Source: CAMYOC01 sp963704875 (lineage in GTDB: Bacteria; Pseudomonadota; Gammaproteobacteria; Steroidobacterales; XN24). Taken from it: a DNA stretch of 64,000 nt. The stretch covers positions 1-64,000 of the forward strand of contig CAVPIA010000001.1 in NCBI GenBank assembly GCA_963704875.1, read 5' to 3'. The position numbers were made by a program, and so were the translations under genes. This document shows, one piece after another, positions 28,545 through 36,974 of this stretch. How positions within the stretch are numbered: the first letter of the stretch is position 1; every line of letters begins with the position of its first letter. Under the pieces are notes generated by a model, which ran no database searches, was not told where the DNA came from, and saw only the letters and a program-made list of their open reading frames with translations.

Positions 28545-29927
28545 ATGCCCGAATTGAAAGACGATCCAATAATGAAAGATCTACAAGGAACACCCAACCT
28601 GATGGTTGACCGGCTCAGGCTCAGACGCATTCTTCTGCTGGCGCTGCCGATCATCGGCGGCATGGTGTCGCAGAACATCCTCAATCTGGTGGATACCGCG
28701 ATGGTCGGCACGCTGGGCGATGCAGCGCTGGCTGCGGTCGGGCTGGGTGGTTTCGCGAATTTCATGTTCATGGCACTGATCCTCGGCATCTCCACCGGGG
28801 TCCAGGTGATGTCGGCCCGGCGCAAGGGCCAGGGCCGTTTTGAAGAGATGGCGCTACCGCTGAACGCGGGGCTGTTTCTGGTCTTGATCGGCGCGCCGAT
28901 TATCACGCTGGTGCTCTATACGCTGATCCCCGATCTCTATCCGCACCTGAACAGCGACCCCGAGGTGATCGAGCAGGGCGTGCCGTATCTGCGCTGGCGC
29001 CTGCTGGCGATCACGATTGTCGGCTGCAACTTCGCCTTTCGTGGTTACTGGAATGCGGTGGATCTTTCGCGCCTGTATATGGGCACGCTGATCGTGATGC
29101 ATACGGCCAATATCTTCCTTAACTGGGTGTTCATCTTTGGCAATCTGGGCGCGCCGGCGCTGGGCGCAGAGGGCGCGGGCCTGGCTTCTGCGATCGCCAC
29201 CGGGGTGGGCCTTGCGGTCTACGTGACGCTGGGTTTTCGCCATGCCCGGGTGCATGGTTTTCTGCAGCGTTTGCCGCCCAAGGCGGACATCAAGAAGATG
29301 TTCACGCTGTCTCTTCCTACCGGTATCCAGCAGTTGTTTTTCTCCACGGGCTTTGTGGTGCTGTTCTGGATCATCGGTCAGGTCGGCACCCGTGAACTGG
29401 CCGCCGCCAGCGTGCTGGTCACCGTGATGCTGGTTGCGTTGCTGCCCGGTCTGGGTCTGGGTCTGACCGCGTCCACGCTGGTGGGGCAGGCGCTGGGACG
29501 TAATCAGCCCGACGACGCCGCACAGTGGGGCTGGGATGTGACCAAGGTCGGCGCTGTGTTGATGGGCGTGCTCGGCCTGCCGTTGGTGATCTGGCCGGAT
29601 CCGATCCTCGGCGTGTTTATCCGCGATCCACTGACCATAGAGGTTGCGCGCTTGCCGGGGCAGATCATGGGTGGCTTTATGGCACTGGACGCGGTCGGCA
29701 TGGTGCTGATGCATGCATTACTCGGCGCCGGTGACGCGCGCCGGGTGATGATGGTTTCGGTCGGTGTGCAGTGGCTGGTATTTTTGCCGCTGGCCTATCT
29801 GCTTGGCCCGGTATTGGGTCTGGGGCTGACCGCGATCTGGGTATTGCAGAGTCTGTATCGCGGGCTTCAGGCAGGCATATTCAGTCGTTTCTGGATGGCC
29901 CGGCGTTGGGCGGATATCGAAGTCTGA
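28545..29927 (+). CDS. MATE family efflux transporter
   Basis: This 12-segment membrane protein shows the MATE N-terminal signature (LALPIIGGMVSQNILNLVDT, then AMVGTLGDAALAAVGLGGFA) and the second-half repeat LFFSTGFVVLFWIIGQVGT followed by LGLTASTLVGQALGRNQPDD. It probably exports cationic or aromatic compounds using an ion gradient (NorM/DinF relatives). The open frame extends to a TTG at 28497; ATG 28545 or 28572 are the likelier starts. It is transcribed divergently from bfd. The actual substrate is unknown. Confidence 0.88.
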   Translation: MPELKDDPIMKDLQGTPNLMVDRLRLRRILLLALPIIGGMVSQNILNLVDTAMVGTLGDAALAAVGLGGFANFMFMALILGISTGVQVMSARRKGQGRFEEMALPLNAGLFLVLIGAPIITLVLYTLIPDLYPHLNSDPEVIEQGVPYLRWRLLAITIVGCNFAFRGYWNAVDLSRLYMGTLIVMHTANIFLNWVFIFGNLGAPALGAEGAGLASAIATGVGLAVYVTLGFRHARVHGFLQRLPPKADIKKMFTLSLPTGIQQLFFSTGFVVLFWIIGQVGTRELAAASVLVTVMLVALLPGLGLGLTASTLVGQALGRNQPDDAAQWGWDVTKVGAVLMGVLGLPLVIWPDPILGVFIRDPLTIEVARLPGQIMGGFMALDAVGMVLMHALLGAGDARRVMMVSVGVQWLVFLPLAYLLGPVLGLGLTAIWVLQSLYRGLQAGIFSRFWMARRWADIEV

Positions 29928-30047
29928 AGCTGCTTTACCGGGCTTGCTTTTCAGGGTCTGCTTTTCAGGGGTCCGCTTGCCTGGGCTCTGTTGGCGCGTA
30001 TCACTGTCCACAGAACGCATTTGCCCGGACATCATCTCTGACGCCTG

Positions 30048-30368
30048 TCAACGCAATAGCCTGTGAGTCTGACGCAGAGACTCCAGTTCTTCCAGCAGGT
30101 CCAGCGCCAGCGCGGCGCCGGCGAGGTTGACGCCAAGCTCCCGGTGCAGACGCGATGCGATTTGCGCCCGACGTACCGCGATGCCGGTAAAGCGCCATTC
30201 CTGAGCCCGGCGGCCGCGCGGATCGACCATGCCCTGGTCGACCATCTCGATGATCAGCTCACGCTCCAGATGACAGATCCGGCAGACGGTTTCAATGTCG
30301 TAGTCGATGGACTCGTCAAGAATCTCGCCGCGGACGATGTCTTCGCCAGGGTGCTTGCCAGGGTTCAT
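30048..30368 (-). CDS. cbpM: Chaperone modulator CbpM
   Basis: The 106-residue protein is MerR-HTH-like. A central stretch (ETVCRICHLERELIIEMVDQ, then GMVDPRGRRAQEWRFTGIAV) matches CbpM, and the C-terminal helix LALDLLEELESLRQTHRLL is typical. CbpM binds the J-domain of CbpA and inhibits its co-chaperone and DNA-binding activities. It follows cbpA by 36 bp on the same strand, the normal order. A 12-bp tandem repeat lies in the gap. Confidence 0.85.
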   Translation of the reverse strand: MNPGKHPGEDIVRGEILDESIDYDIETVCRICHLERELIIEMVDQGMVDPRGRRAQEWRFTGIAVRRAQIASRLHRELGVNLAGAALALDLLEELESLRQTHRLLR

Positions 30369-30378
30369 CTCAGATCCT

Positions 30379-30413
30379 CATCACATCCGCCATCACATCC
30401 GCCATCACATACC
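30379..30413 (-). repeat. 12-bp tandem repeat over the cbpA stop codon
   Basis: CATCACATCCGC occurs twice and a third partial unit overlaps the cbpA stop (30405-30407). It lies just upstream of the cbpM start and its GAGG-type ribosome-binding site, so copy changes could alter cbpM translation. Confidence 0.7.
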
Positions 30414-31400
30414 TAAAGCAGCGCGCGGGTTCATCGGCAGCATGTCGCGCATTTTTTCGTACAGCGCACGCTGTTCCGGTGTCTTCGCCTCAGGCGTGTC
30501 GATCCGCAGGCTGACGATCTGATCGCCGGCCGGGGAGCCGGGCAGGCCGCGCCCCTTCAGGCGGAGTTTGCTTCCCGAGCGCGAATTCGGCGGTATCTTG
30601 AAATCCACCTTGCCGCCCAATGTGGGAATCTGCAGTGTGGCCCCCAGTGCGGCCTCCCACGGCGTGACAGGGACCTCCAGCAGGATGTCGCGGCCGTCAG
30701 CCACGAAGAAGGGATGCGGCTCAAAGCCGACTTCCAGATACAGATCGCCTTTCGGTCCTCCGCCCATGCCCGGTGCCCCTTGTCCCGTCAGGCGGATACG
30801 CTGACCTGCCTTGACGCCTTTCGGGATCGACACCCGCACCGAGCGGTTCTCGGTGACCACACGTCCCTCGGGGGTCTGCTTTGGCATGCGCAGGCTCAGC
30901 GTCCGGGTGGTGCCGCCAAACGCATCGGCAAGACTGATCAGAACCTTGGCGTGGTGGTCTTCTCCTCGGCTGCGCATCCGGGCGCCCTGAAATCCGCTGT
31001 CGAAACCGCCGTCAGAACCGCGCTCGAAACCGCGTTGGAAGCCCTGAGGGCCGCCGCGGCGCGCACCCCCGAACAGATTCTCGAAAAAGTCGCTGAAACC
31101 GCCGATGCCCTCAGAACCGCCCGGCCCTGAGAATTCGAAACCGGCGTCCCAGTCGGGCGGCGGCCGAAAGTCCTGCCCGGCCTTCCAGTCCTTGCCGAAC
31201 TGATCGTAAGCGGCCCGCTTTTCCGGGTCCTTGAGGACTTCATAGGCCTCGCCGAGGTCCTTGAAGCGGGCTTCGGCATCGGTTTCCTTGCTCACGTCAG
31301 GATGGTACTTGCGCGCCAGCTTGCGATAGGCACGCTTGATCTGGTCCTGGGTGGCGTCGCGACCCACGCCCAGGGTCTGGTAGTAGTCCTTGAATTGCAT
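30405..31400 (-). CDS. cbpA: DnaJ-type co-chaperone CbpA
   Basis: The protein has an N-terminal J domain (MQFKDYYQTLGVGRDATQDQ, AYRKLARKYHPDVSKETDAE with the HPD motif), a Gly/Phe/Arg-rich linker from about residue 85 to 150, and a DnaJ C-terminal substrate-binding domain (ISLADAFGGTTRTLSLRMPK, FKIPPNSRSGSKLRLKGRGL). No zinc-finger CxxCxGxG repeats are present, which separates CbpA from DnaJ. At 331 residues it is slightly long because of the linker. It stimulates DnaK and can bind curved DNA. It forms a two-gene unit with cbpM. Confidence 0.92.
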   Translation of the reverse strand: MQFKDYYQTLGVGRDATQDQIKRAYRKLARKYHPDVSKETDAEARFKDLGEAYEVLKDPEKRAAYDQFGKDWKAGQDFRPPPDWDAGFEFSGPGGSEGIGGFSDFFENLFGGARRGGPQGFQRGFERGSDGGFDSGFQGARMRSRGEDHHAKVLISLADAFGGTTRTLSLRMPKQTPEGRVVTENRSVRVSIPKGVKAGQRIRLTGQGAPGMGGGPKGDLYLEVGFEPHPFFVADGRDILLEVPVTPWEAALGATLQIPTLGGKVDFKIPPNSRSGSKLRLKGRGLPGSPAGDQIVSLRIDTPEAKTPEQRALYEKMRDMLPMNPRAALGM

Positions 31401-31826
31401 ACCTTGAGTCCTTCAGGGTCATCAGGCTGCGGCCGATGCCAACAAAAGTGGGGGAGAATGGCCCAGATTCAAGGGGCCGGGAAAATTTTTGGGATGAGTC
31501 CGGCTGCCCGTTGAAGGAGTGTTCGCAGAGGTTAAATTACTATGGTAGACAGCAGCTTATGCGAGACTCATGACTGAAAATCGAGATACTCATTGTAAGC
31601 CTTATGTTAAGTCGACGGGTGTATTAACAAACTTTAATTTGATTCTTGGAAACAGTGGCAATAGCCTGAACCAGTTGATATTTGGGGGAGCGATAGAAGA
31701 GACAGGGCGGAGCCCGCGCAACCGGCACGAAGCGAATTTGCGCGTCTACCCGATTGGCCACGGTGCATGCAGCCCCGTGGCGAGTTGTGTGAACCCCGTC
31801 ACACTTCGGTAACAGCAAAGTCCGTA
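31401..31826. other. Divergent intergenic region upstream of the sugar transferase
   Basis: About 425 bp, locally AT-rich (31530-31680), between divergent cbpA and the EpsB_2-like gene. It presumably holds both promoters. The open frame at 31570-31812 has no recognisable protein features. No hairpin with a T-run was found. Confidence 0.4.
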
Positions 31827-33495
31827 ATGTTCGAGTTTATGAAGAGCGGCCATCAGATCTATCCTCCGAACAATGGGGGAGAGACGCCTCGTGACAGGGG
31901 TTATCTCGCCACTGCCGGCAAAACCCCTCACCTGAAATCCGTTCCGACGCCGGTCAATGCAGAATCCGCACAGACGACGGCGGATACCCCGCTCGGCCTG
32001 CCGGCCGATGGCCCGGTCGCCGATGGCCCAGCGTCCGATAACAGTACTTCCGGGAAGACTTCTCGCAAGCGGCGCGGTGGCGCCCGCGGGCCCGCATCGG
32101 TCCGCCTGTTCAGTCACTATGTTCGCCTGCCGATCCTGATTCTTGCCGCGGTTGAAATCGCAGTACTGATCGGCGCGGTCTACCTTGGCGCCCAGTGGTG
32201 GTACAACGGGAACGAGGCCGTCATCCAGCGCGAAATAGGCAGCATCCTGCCGAAAGCCGCGGTCTTCGCCGGCATGATCCTGACCTGCATTGTTGCCCTG
32301 GGGCTCTACAGCTCCCGGAGCCAGCCGAGCGGCGCGGGCGTTATCCTGCGGCTGGCTGTCGCCTTTTCCCTGGCGGGTCCCGCTCTGGTACTGGTTTATT
32401 ATCTGATTCAGCCACTTGATCTGGGTCGGGGCGTGTTTGTTTCCTCCGGATTGATTGCCTTCGCTGGGCTGGCGATCTCCCGGTTCGTATTCCTGCGCAG
32501 CTTTGGCGACGTGATGTTCCAGCGCCGCATCCTGTCCTTCGGTGCCGGCGAAAAGGCAGCCAGCCTGACCCACGTCCGGCTTCGTGCCGACCTGCGTGGC
32601 TTTGATGTGGTCGGCTTCGTCTGGTCGGAAGGCGACAATCGCTCGGTGGATGTCGATCGGCTGATCGATGTGCCTGGATCGCTACTCGACTTCGCCCGCG
32701 AAAATGACATCGACGAGATCGTGGTGGCGCCGGACGATCGTCGCCGCGGACTCCCGGTCGAGGCTTTGCTGGAATGCCGCCTGGCCGGAATTTCGATTGT
32801 CGATCTGTTGACCTTCCTGGAGCGGGAATCAGGCAAAGTCCAGCTAAGCTTGCTTTACCCGTCCTGGCTGATCTTTTCGGATGGCATCGGCCACGGACCG
32901 ATCAGAAACGCGCTCGAGCGGATATTCGATCTGGTGTCGAGCACGCTGCTGCTGATGCTTACCTGGCCGATTATGTTGGTGACCGCGCTGGCGGTCTGGG
33001 CGGAGAGCGGATTCAGGGGGCCGATCCTGTACCGACAGACCCGGGTGGGTCTTGAAGGTGCGCCTTTCGAGTTGCTCAAGTTCCGCAGCATGAAGGTGGA
33101 CGCGGAAGCCAATGGCGAGGCGGTCTGGGCGTCGACCAACGATCCGCGGGTGACCCGGATCGGTGAGTTCCTGCGCAAGTATCGTATCGACGAATTGCCG
33201 CAATTGATCAATGTGTTGCGCGGCGAGATGAGCTTTGTCGGACCGCGCCCGGAACGTCCCGAGTTCGTCGACGGTCTGGCCGAGACCCTGCCGTATTATC
33301 GCGAACGTCATTGCGTCAAGCCCGGGATTACCGGCTGGGCGCAATTGTGCTATCCCTACGGCTCCTCTGATGAGGACGCACTTGGAAAAGCTTCAGTACG
33401 ACCTGTACTACCTGAAGAACCGCAGCCTGCTGTTCGATCTGCTCATCCTGCTGCAGACCGCTGAGGTTGTGCTCTGGCGCAAAGGCTCTCGCTGA
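31827..33495 (+). CDS. PEP-CTERM-type polyprenyl glycosylphosphotransferase (EpsB_2-like), one frameshift
   Basis: The start at ATG 31827 follows a short purine-rich stretch; the open frame extends further 5'. A low-complexity leader is followed by four membrane helices (VEIAVLIGAVYLGAQWWYNG onward), a CoA-binding-like region (FQRRILSFGAGEKAAS), a fifth helix and the catalytic WcaJ/PssY domain: GPILYRQTRVGLEGAPFELL, KFRSMKVDAEANG, RKYRIDELPQLINVLRGEMS and FVGPRPERPEFV. The frame shifts near 33385 and continues EKLQYDLYYLKNRSLLFDLL to a stop at 33493-33495. It would transfer a sugar-1-phosphate to undecaprenyl phosphate, initiating exopolysaccharide synthesis. Its domain order matches the PEP-CTERM/EpsB_2 group, although no exosortase gene lies in the window. 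Confidence 0.85.
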
Positions 33496-33841
33496 GTCGA
33501 TTTTCTCGAATCGGTCGCCAGCAACTTGCCGCCGACTTGCCAGCGATTCGCTACCAATATTCCGGACGGGATCAACACGTCACGTTGTTCCAGGCGTGTG
33601 GCGATTGCTCTGGATTTCGGGCGCGGCGGTAAACGAGCGATCCAACTCAACGTTTATGGCTCCGGATAGACAATCAGCCAGACCTGGTCTTCCCGGTATC
33701 TCGTCTTCAATCGAATTGGCCTGACGACCGTTCAGTGTGACTCAAGCAGAACGTCCCGTCGGCTCAGCGGAAAGACGTGACGGTCGAGCGGGCCGAAGTC
33801 TATGGCTGCCGTGGCAGCTGGATCAGGAGGGACGCTGGGGC
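33496..33841. other. Intergenic region
   Basis: About 345 bp between convergent genes with no supported reading frame. A short imperfect GATTTTC/GAATC symmetry near 33495-33515 may act as a weak terminator for the sugar transferase; no clear T-run follows. Confidence 0.3.
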
Positions 33842-34303
33842 TTAGCCGATGGTCTTGCTCGCCATATCTGACCGCGCGCTCTCACGGCCTTCGTCGTCAA
33901 ACGCGGTCATGGTGAAATACCAGGTGCCAAGACCCAGATACTCGATCAGATACGAACTCAGGCCCGGGTTGGTGAGTTCGACCACCACGTCCAGGTCTTC
34001 GGGATCCTGGCCGTAGAAAATGCGGAATCCGGCCAGGTCGGTCAATGGCGTACCGTCTTCCCGTTCCGTCGGTGCTAGCCACGACAACAGCGCGGTACCC
34101 TCAACAGGGTCGGGCGGGGGCTCGACCGGAGGAGGGGGTTCGACAGGAGGGGGCTGAACCGGTGGCGGATTGATCGGATCGACCGAGCCGACACTGTTAT
34201 TGCTGCCTGACCCGCCACCGCCACATCCCGCCAGCGCTAACAGCGTCAAGGTAGCAAAGGTCAAGAGTGGCCGGCGCGAAGCCCGCAGAAACATTAACTT
34301 CAT
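33842..34303 (-). CDS. Lipoprotein with single fibronectin-III domain
   Basis: This 153-residue lipoprotein has a signal peptide ending in the lipobox LALAGC, a Gly/Ser/Asn linker, a proline-rich PPPVEPPPP-type stalk, and one Fn3-like domain (LSWLAPTEREDGTPLTDLAG, FRIFYGQDPEDL, TWYFTMTAFDDEGRESARSD). The domain is nearly the same as the C-terminal domain of the next lipoprotein. Fn3 domains in surface lipoproteins usually mediate ligand or matrix contact; the ligand is unknown. Confidence 0.78.
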   Translation of the reverse strand: MKLMFLRASRRPLLTFATLTLLALAGCGGGGSGSNNSVGSVDPINPPPVQPPPVEPPPPVEPPPDPVEGTALLSWLAPTEREDGTPLTDLAGFRIFYGQDPEDLDVVVELTNPGLSSYLIEYLGLGTWYFTMTAFDDEGRESARSDMASKTIG

Positions 34304-34655
34304 CTAAAAACCCTTTGAAATCCCTACATGTTGGGAGGCTGGCCCCAGCCTGCTACCAGATGATGGGTGGTTTGGACATAATCCATTCAGCGTCGGACGG
34401 CACTCTAACCGGTGTTTTGCCACTTGCCAACCCGCCGAATCCGGGCCCTTTCAAACCAAGGGTTTAGCCTGGAAGTGTGACTCTCGTCACAGAAAATTTG
34501 CGCAAAATCTGAGCGTTTGGAAGCGGTTTTCGCTCGGGCCGTAGCCCGGGGGCGGGATTTTTAGCCCGGGGTTGGGGCTTCTTGAGGGGCGTTATACAGC
34601 GAGGCCCCCGCGGATTGGGATTCCACGGAGGCCTTTGCCGAACTGCCTGCTGTTC
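34304..34655. other. Intergenic region between two paralogous lipoproteins
   Basis: About 350 bp. It holds two copies of TAGCCCGGGG near 34542-34575 and may include a promoter for the downstream lipoprotein. No gene or GEMM-type aptamer is evident. Confidence 0.35.
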
Positions 34656-36202
34656 TTACTGGAACGTCTTGCTGGCCACCGCCGACCGGGCGCTTTCCCG
34701 ACCGTCGGCATCGTAGGCCGAGACCGCGAAATACCAGGTGCTTTGTTCCTCGAGCCCGGTGACCACATAGGTGGCCAGACCCGGGTTGTCGAGCACCGTG
34801 ACTTCGCTAAGCTGGTTTTGTGACTGACCGAAATAGATCTTGAATCCGGCCAGGTTTTCCAGCGGTGAGCCGTCCTCACGCTCGGTCGGCGCAACCCAGG
34901 ACACTGTCGCGGAGCCATTGCTCGGCGGCGGCGGAGGGCCTACGGCGGCGGATCGACCGGGGGAGGCTCGACGGGCGGCGGAGGCAAGGGTGTGGGTTCC
35001 GGGGTTGCCGTGCGGACCACACTGTTGACCGTGTCGATGTCCGCATTGACACCTTCGGCCGCCCGGTCAATCGCGTTTCCAAGTGCGGCCCCGGCGCTTT
35101 CTGAAAGAATGTTGCGGATTGCGGCGGGTTTGGTGCCAGCCGGAATGGTCAGCACGTCGTTGAGCAACGCTTGCAGCTCAGCATCGCCGGTCAGCGTGGC
35201 CGCGGCTTCAAACACCACGGCAGCCTGGATCAGCATCGGCTCGGGAACGCCGACGTTCGCGGTGGTGGCGTCGGCTGGCGCGCCCGGTCTCACCAGGCGG
35301 ATCGCGTTGTCCATTCTGGACGTGGCATCGCTGCCGCCGACGAATAGCTGATTGAGCATCGCTTCGTACAGGACCTGGGCGGTGGCCATACTCGCGACCG
35401 CGGCGATTTGTGGGTTTACGCCAATAGCGCCGCGGCCGTCGACAACACCGTCTGTCAGGTCAGCGGCAAGTGCCGCCATCACGGCGTCACCGGTAATGAC
35501 GTTGCCGCCGGTTCGGAAGCCGGTCGTCACCAGGGCATCGCGGGTTCTGCGCACCATCTCACCAAAGGATTCGCTGGCTTTTACTACAGCGGCAACATTC
35601 GTATCTGAGATAGCCACCGTCATCGGGTCTGGCATCAGCGAGAATTCGAGCCCGAAATTCAAATGATTCATGACCGAGGTGCGGGCCGAGGCGAGGCTGT
35701 TGGGCGTCAGTCCGCCGTTCCGATAGCTGGCTGACTTCACCATCATCGTGCCATGTGGATTGAGGTTGTTGGTCGTGCTGCTCGTCGGCGACATGATCGC
35801 GGAGACTAATTCGAAGTCCGGCGTATCCCCGGTCACGGTATCGGTACCGCCCTGACTCCGAATCTGGATCGGGAAATTGGCCGCGATTTCGCTGAGCGAC
35901 CCGGTGTAGTTGGCCTGACCGTCTGAACCGAAGGTGGCGATCTGAGTTCCCAGCCGGTTAAACGCTCTAAGCGTGGCGCCGGTGATCGGACCGTCGCCCA
36001 CGCTGCCGCTGATCTGTAACGTGACTGGGGCCGGCTGCGATGGCGGCGGGGTTGGAGCCGGTTGGGGGGGAGGGGAAGTTCCGACAGAAGGTGAGCTATC
36101 ACCTCCGCCCCCACCGCCACCGCAGGCGGCAGTAAAAGAAATGAATACGATGATGCAGGCCCTGACGAGCCATTGAGTACGGATGCGTTCGGCCTTTTTC
36201 AC
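34656..36202 (-). CDS. Riboswitch-controlled surface lipoprotein with C-terminal Fn3 domain, one frameshift
   Basis: The chosen start is GTG 36200-36202, preceded by GAGGTGG. A signal peptide ends in the lipobox FTAAC, followed by a Gly run and a Pro-rich stalk. A region of about 300 residues (LQISGSVGDGPITGATLRAF onward) looks like a carboxypeptidase-regulatory/beta-sandwich start plus an alpha-helical bundle. A second Pro-rich stalk (PLPPPPVEPPPVDPPP) follows. The frame then shifts near 34940, and a Fn3-like domain (VSWVAPTEREDGSPLENLAG, TWYFAVSAYDADGRESARSA) ends at 34656. Tandem c-di-GMP-I aptamers lie upstream, so expression is probably tied to c-di-GMP. An adhesin or surface-matrix role is likely but not shown. 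Confidence 0.72.
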
Positions 36203-36233
36203 GGTCCACCTCGGTGGCCGATGCCCCCTCCCG

Positions 36234-36257
36234 GGACTACCGGCAACTCGGTAGTCC
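36234..36257 (-). promoter_or_regulatory. Hairpin just upstream of the lipoprotein start
   Basis: GGACTACCG and CGGTAGTCC form a perfect 9-bp stem with a 6-nt loop, about 30 nt before the GTG start and downstream of the aptamers. It may be an expression-platform element that affects ribosome access. There is no poly-U tract, so it is not a standard terminator. Confidence 0.45.
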
Positions 36258-36356
36258 AGCTGATGGGCCGACAGCGAACTTAGGTCTCGCTGACGTGGTC
36301 CGCTCGCGCAAGCGGCCGGGTCTGGCATCCGTGTCAGTCCCGTGTCCCTTCCCAGT

Positions 36357-36437
36357 GGCGGCTCCGCTGTCCTAGCGTGCGTATCGCACCCCTTAGACCG
36401 GTGGCTTTGCGTCTCCGTCTTTCGACGGGTTTGCCTT
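36357..36437 (-). ncRNA. Cyclic di-GMP-I (GEMM) riboswitch, gene-proximal copy
   Basis: On the minus strand the sequence runs GGCAAACCC, a GAAA-capped stem, GACGCAAAGCCACCGGTCTA, a short second stem, then GGACAGCGGAGCCGCC. These blocks match the conserved GEMM-I core (GGCAAACC, GAAA tetraloop, GACGCAAAGCC, tetraloop receptor and final P1 strand). It is the second of two aptamers before the Fn3 lipoprotein gene. Base pairing was read by eye. Confidence 0.82.
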
Positions 36438-36620
36438 TTTCAGCTGGTCTGTTCTCTCAAACCCCCGGAGCGATAGTGCGATTCCAAATCGCGCAAGCGC
36501 TCCTCCTTGTGACGAACAAGGCATGGCGCAAACCGGTTACGGTCTGGGCGAGTTTGAGCAGTGGGGATTGCAGGGGAGCCGCGAAAGGCTCACAGACCCC
36601 AAGCGAGGAGGGATCTTCTA

Positions 36621-36708
36621 CCGGCAACCCCGCTGTCCTAAGCCCCTCCGTGGAGGGAAGCCCTTAGACCGGTGGCTTTGCGTCCCCGCCTTTCGACGGG
36701 TTTGCCTT
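36621..36708 (-). ncRNA. Cyclic di-GMP-I (GEMM) riboswitch, promoter-proximal copy
   Basis: The minus strand reads AAGGCAAACCCGTCGAAAGG, then GGGGACGCAAAGCCACCGGT, a long GC-rich second stem (CTTCCCTCCACGGAGGGG), then GGACAGCGGGGTTGCCGG. It is an excellent match to the GEMM-I consensus, better than the proximal copy. The two aptamers are separated by about 185 nt, a tandem arrangement that could give a steeper or two-input response to c-di-GMP. Confidence 0.88.
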
Positions 36709-36719
36709 TTTCAGTCGAC

Positions 36720-36974
36720 TGCGAAACTAGACGTTGGCCAGCGTTATGGCAAGAACCTGGTTCACACTTTTTGCGCTTTGACTGCGCATGAGCACGTCCG
36801 CAGTTCGAATGTATGGATCATAAAATTATTCAATATCATGAATTTATTGAATATGTTTAATGTTAATAGTTACCATCGAGTTGCATCGTTGGTGCCGGGT
36901 ACGCCTGGCAGCCAATAAGGCAAAGCTGAATCGCTCGTTTGCGCTAATCCGGCTTTCCAGAGTCGGGAAAAGAC
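36720..36974. other. Upstream region of the riboswitch RNA
   Basis: About 255 bp, with an AT-rich stretch around 36820-36880, between galE and the riboswitch leader. It probably contains the promoter of the minus-strand leader and the galE 3' end. No gene is supported. Confidence 0.35.

Noticed and set aside
28854..29714. 286-residue minus-strand open frame
   Set aside because: Antisense to the MATE transporter, His/Gln-rich, no recognisable motif.
34380..34480. A third GEMM-like aptamer upstream of the short Fn3 lipoprotein
   Set aside because: A CACCGGTTAG-like stretch occurs but the GGCAAACC and GACGCAAAGCC blocks are missing.
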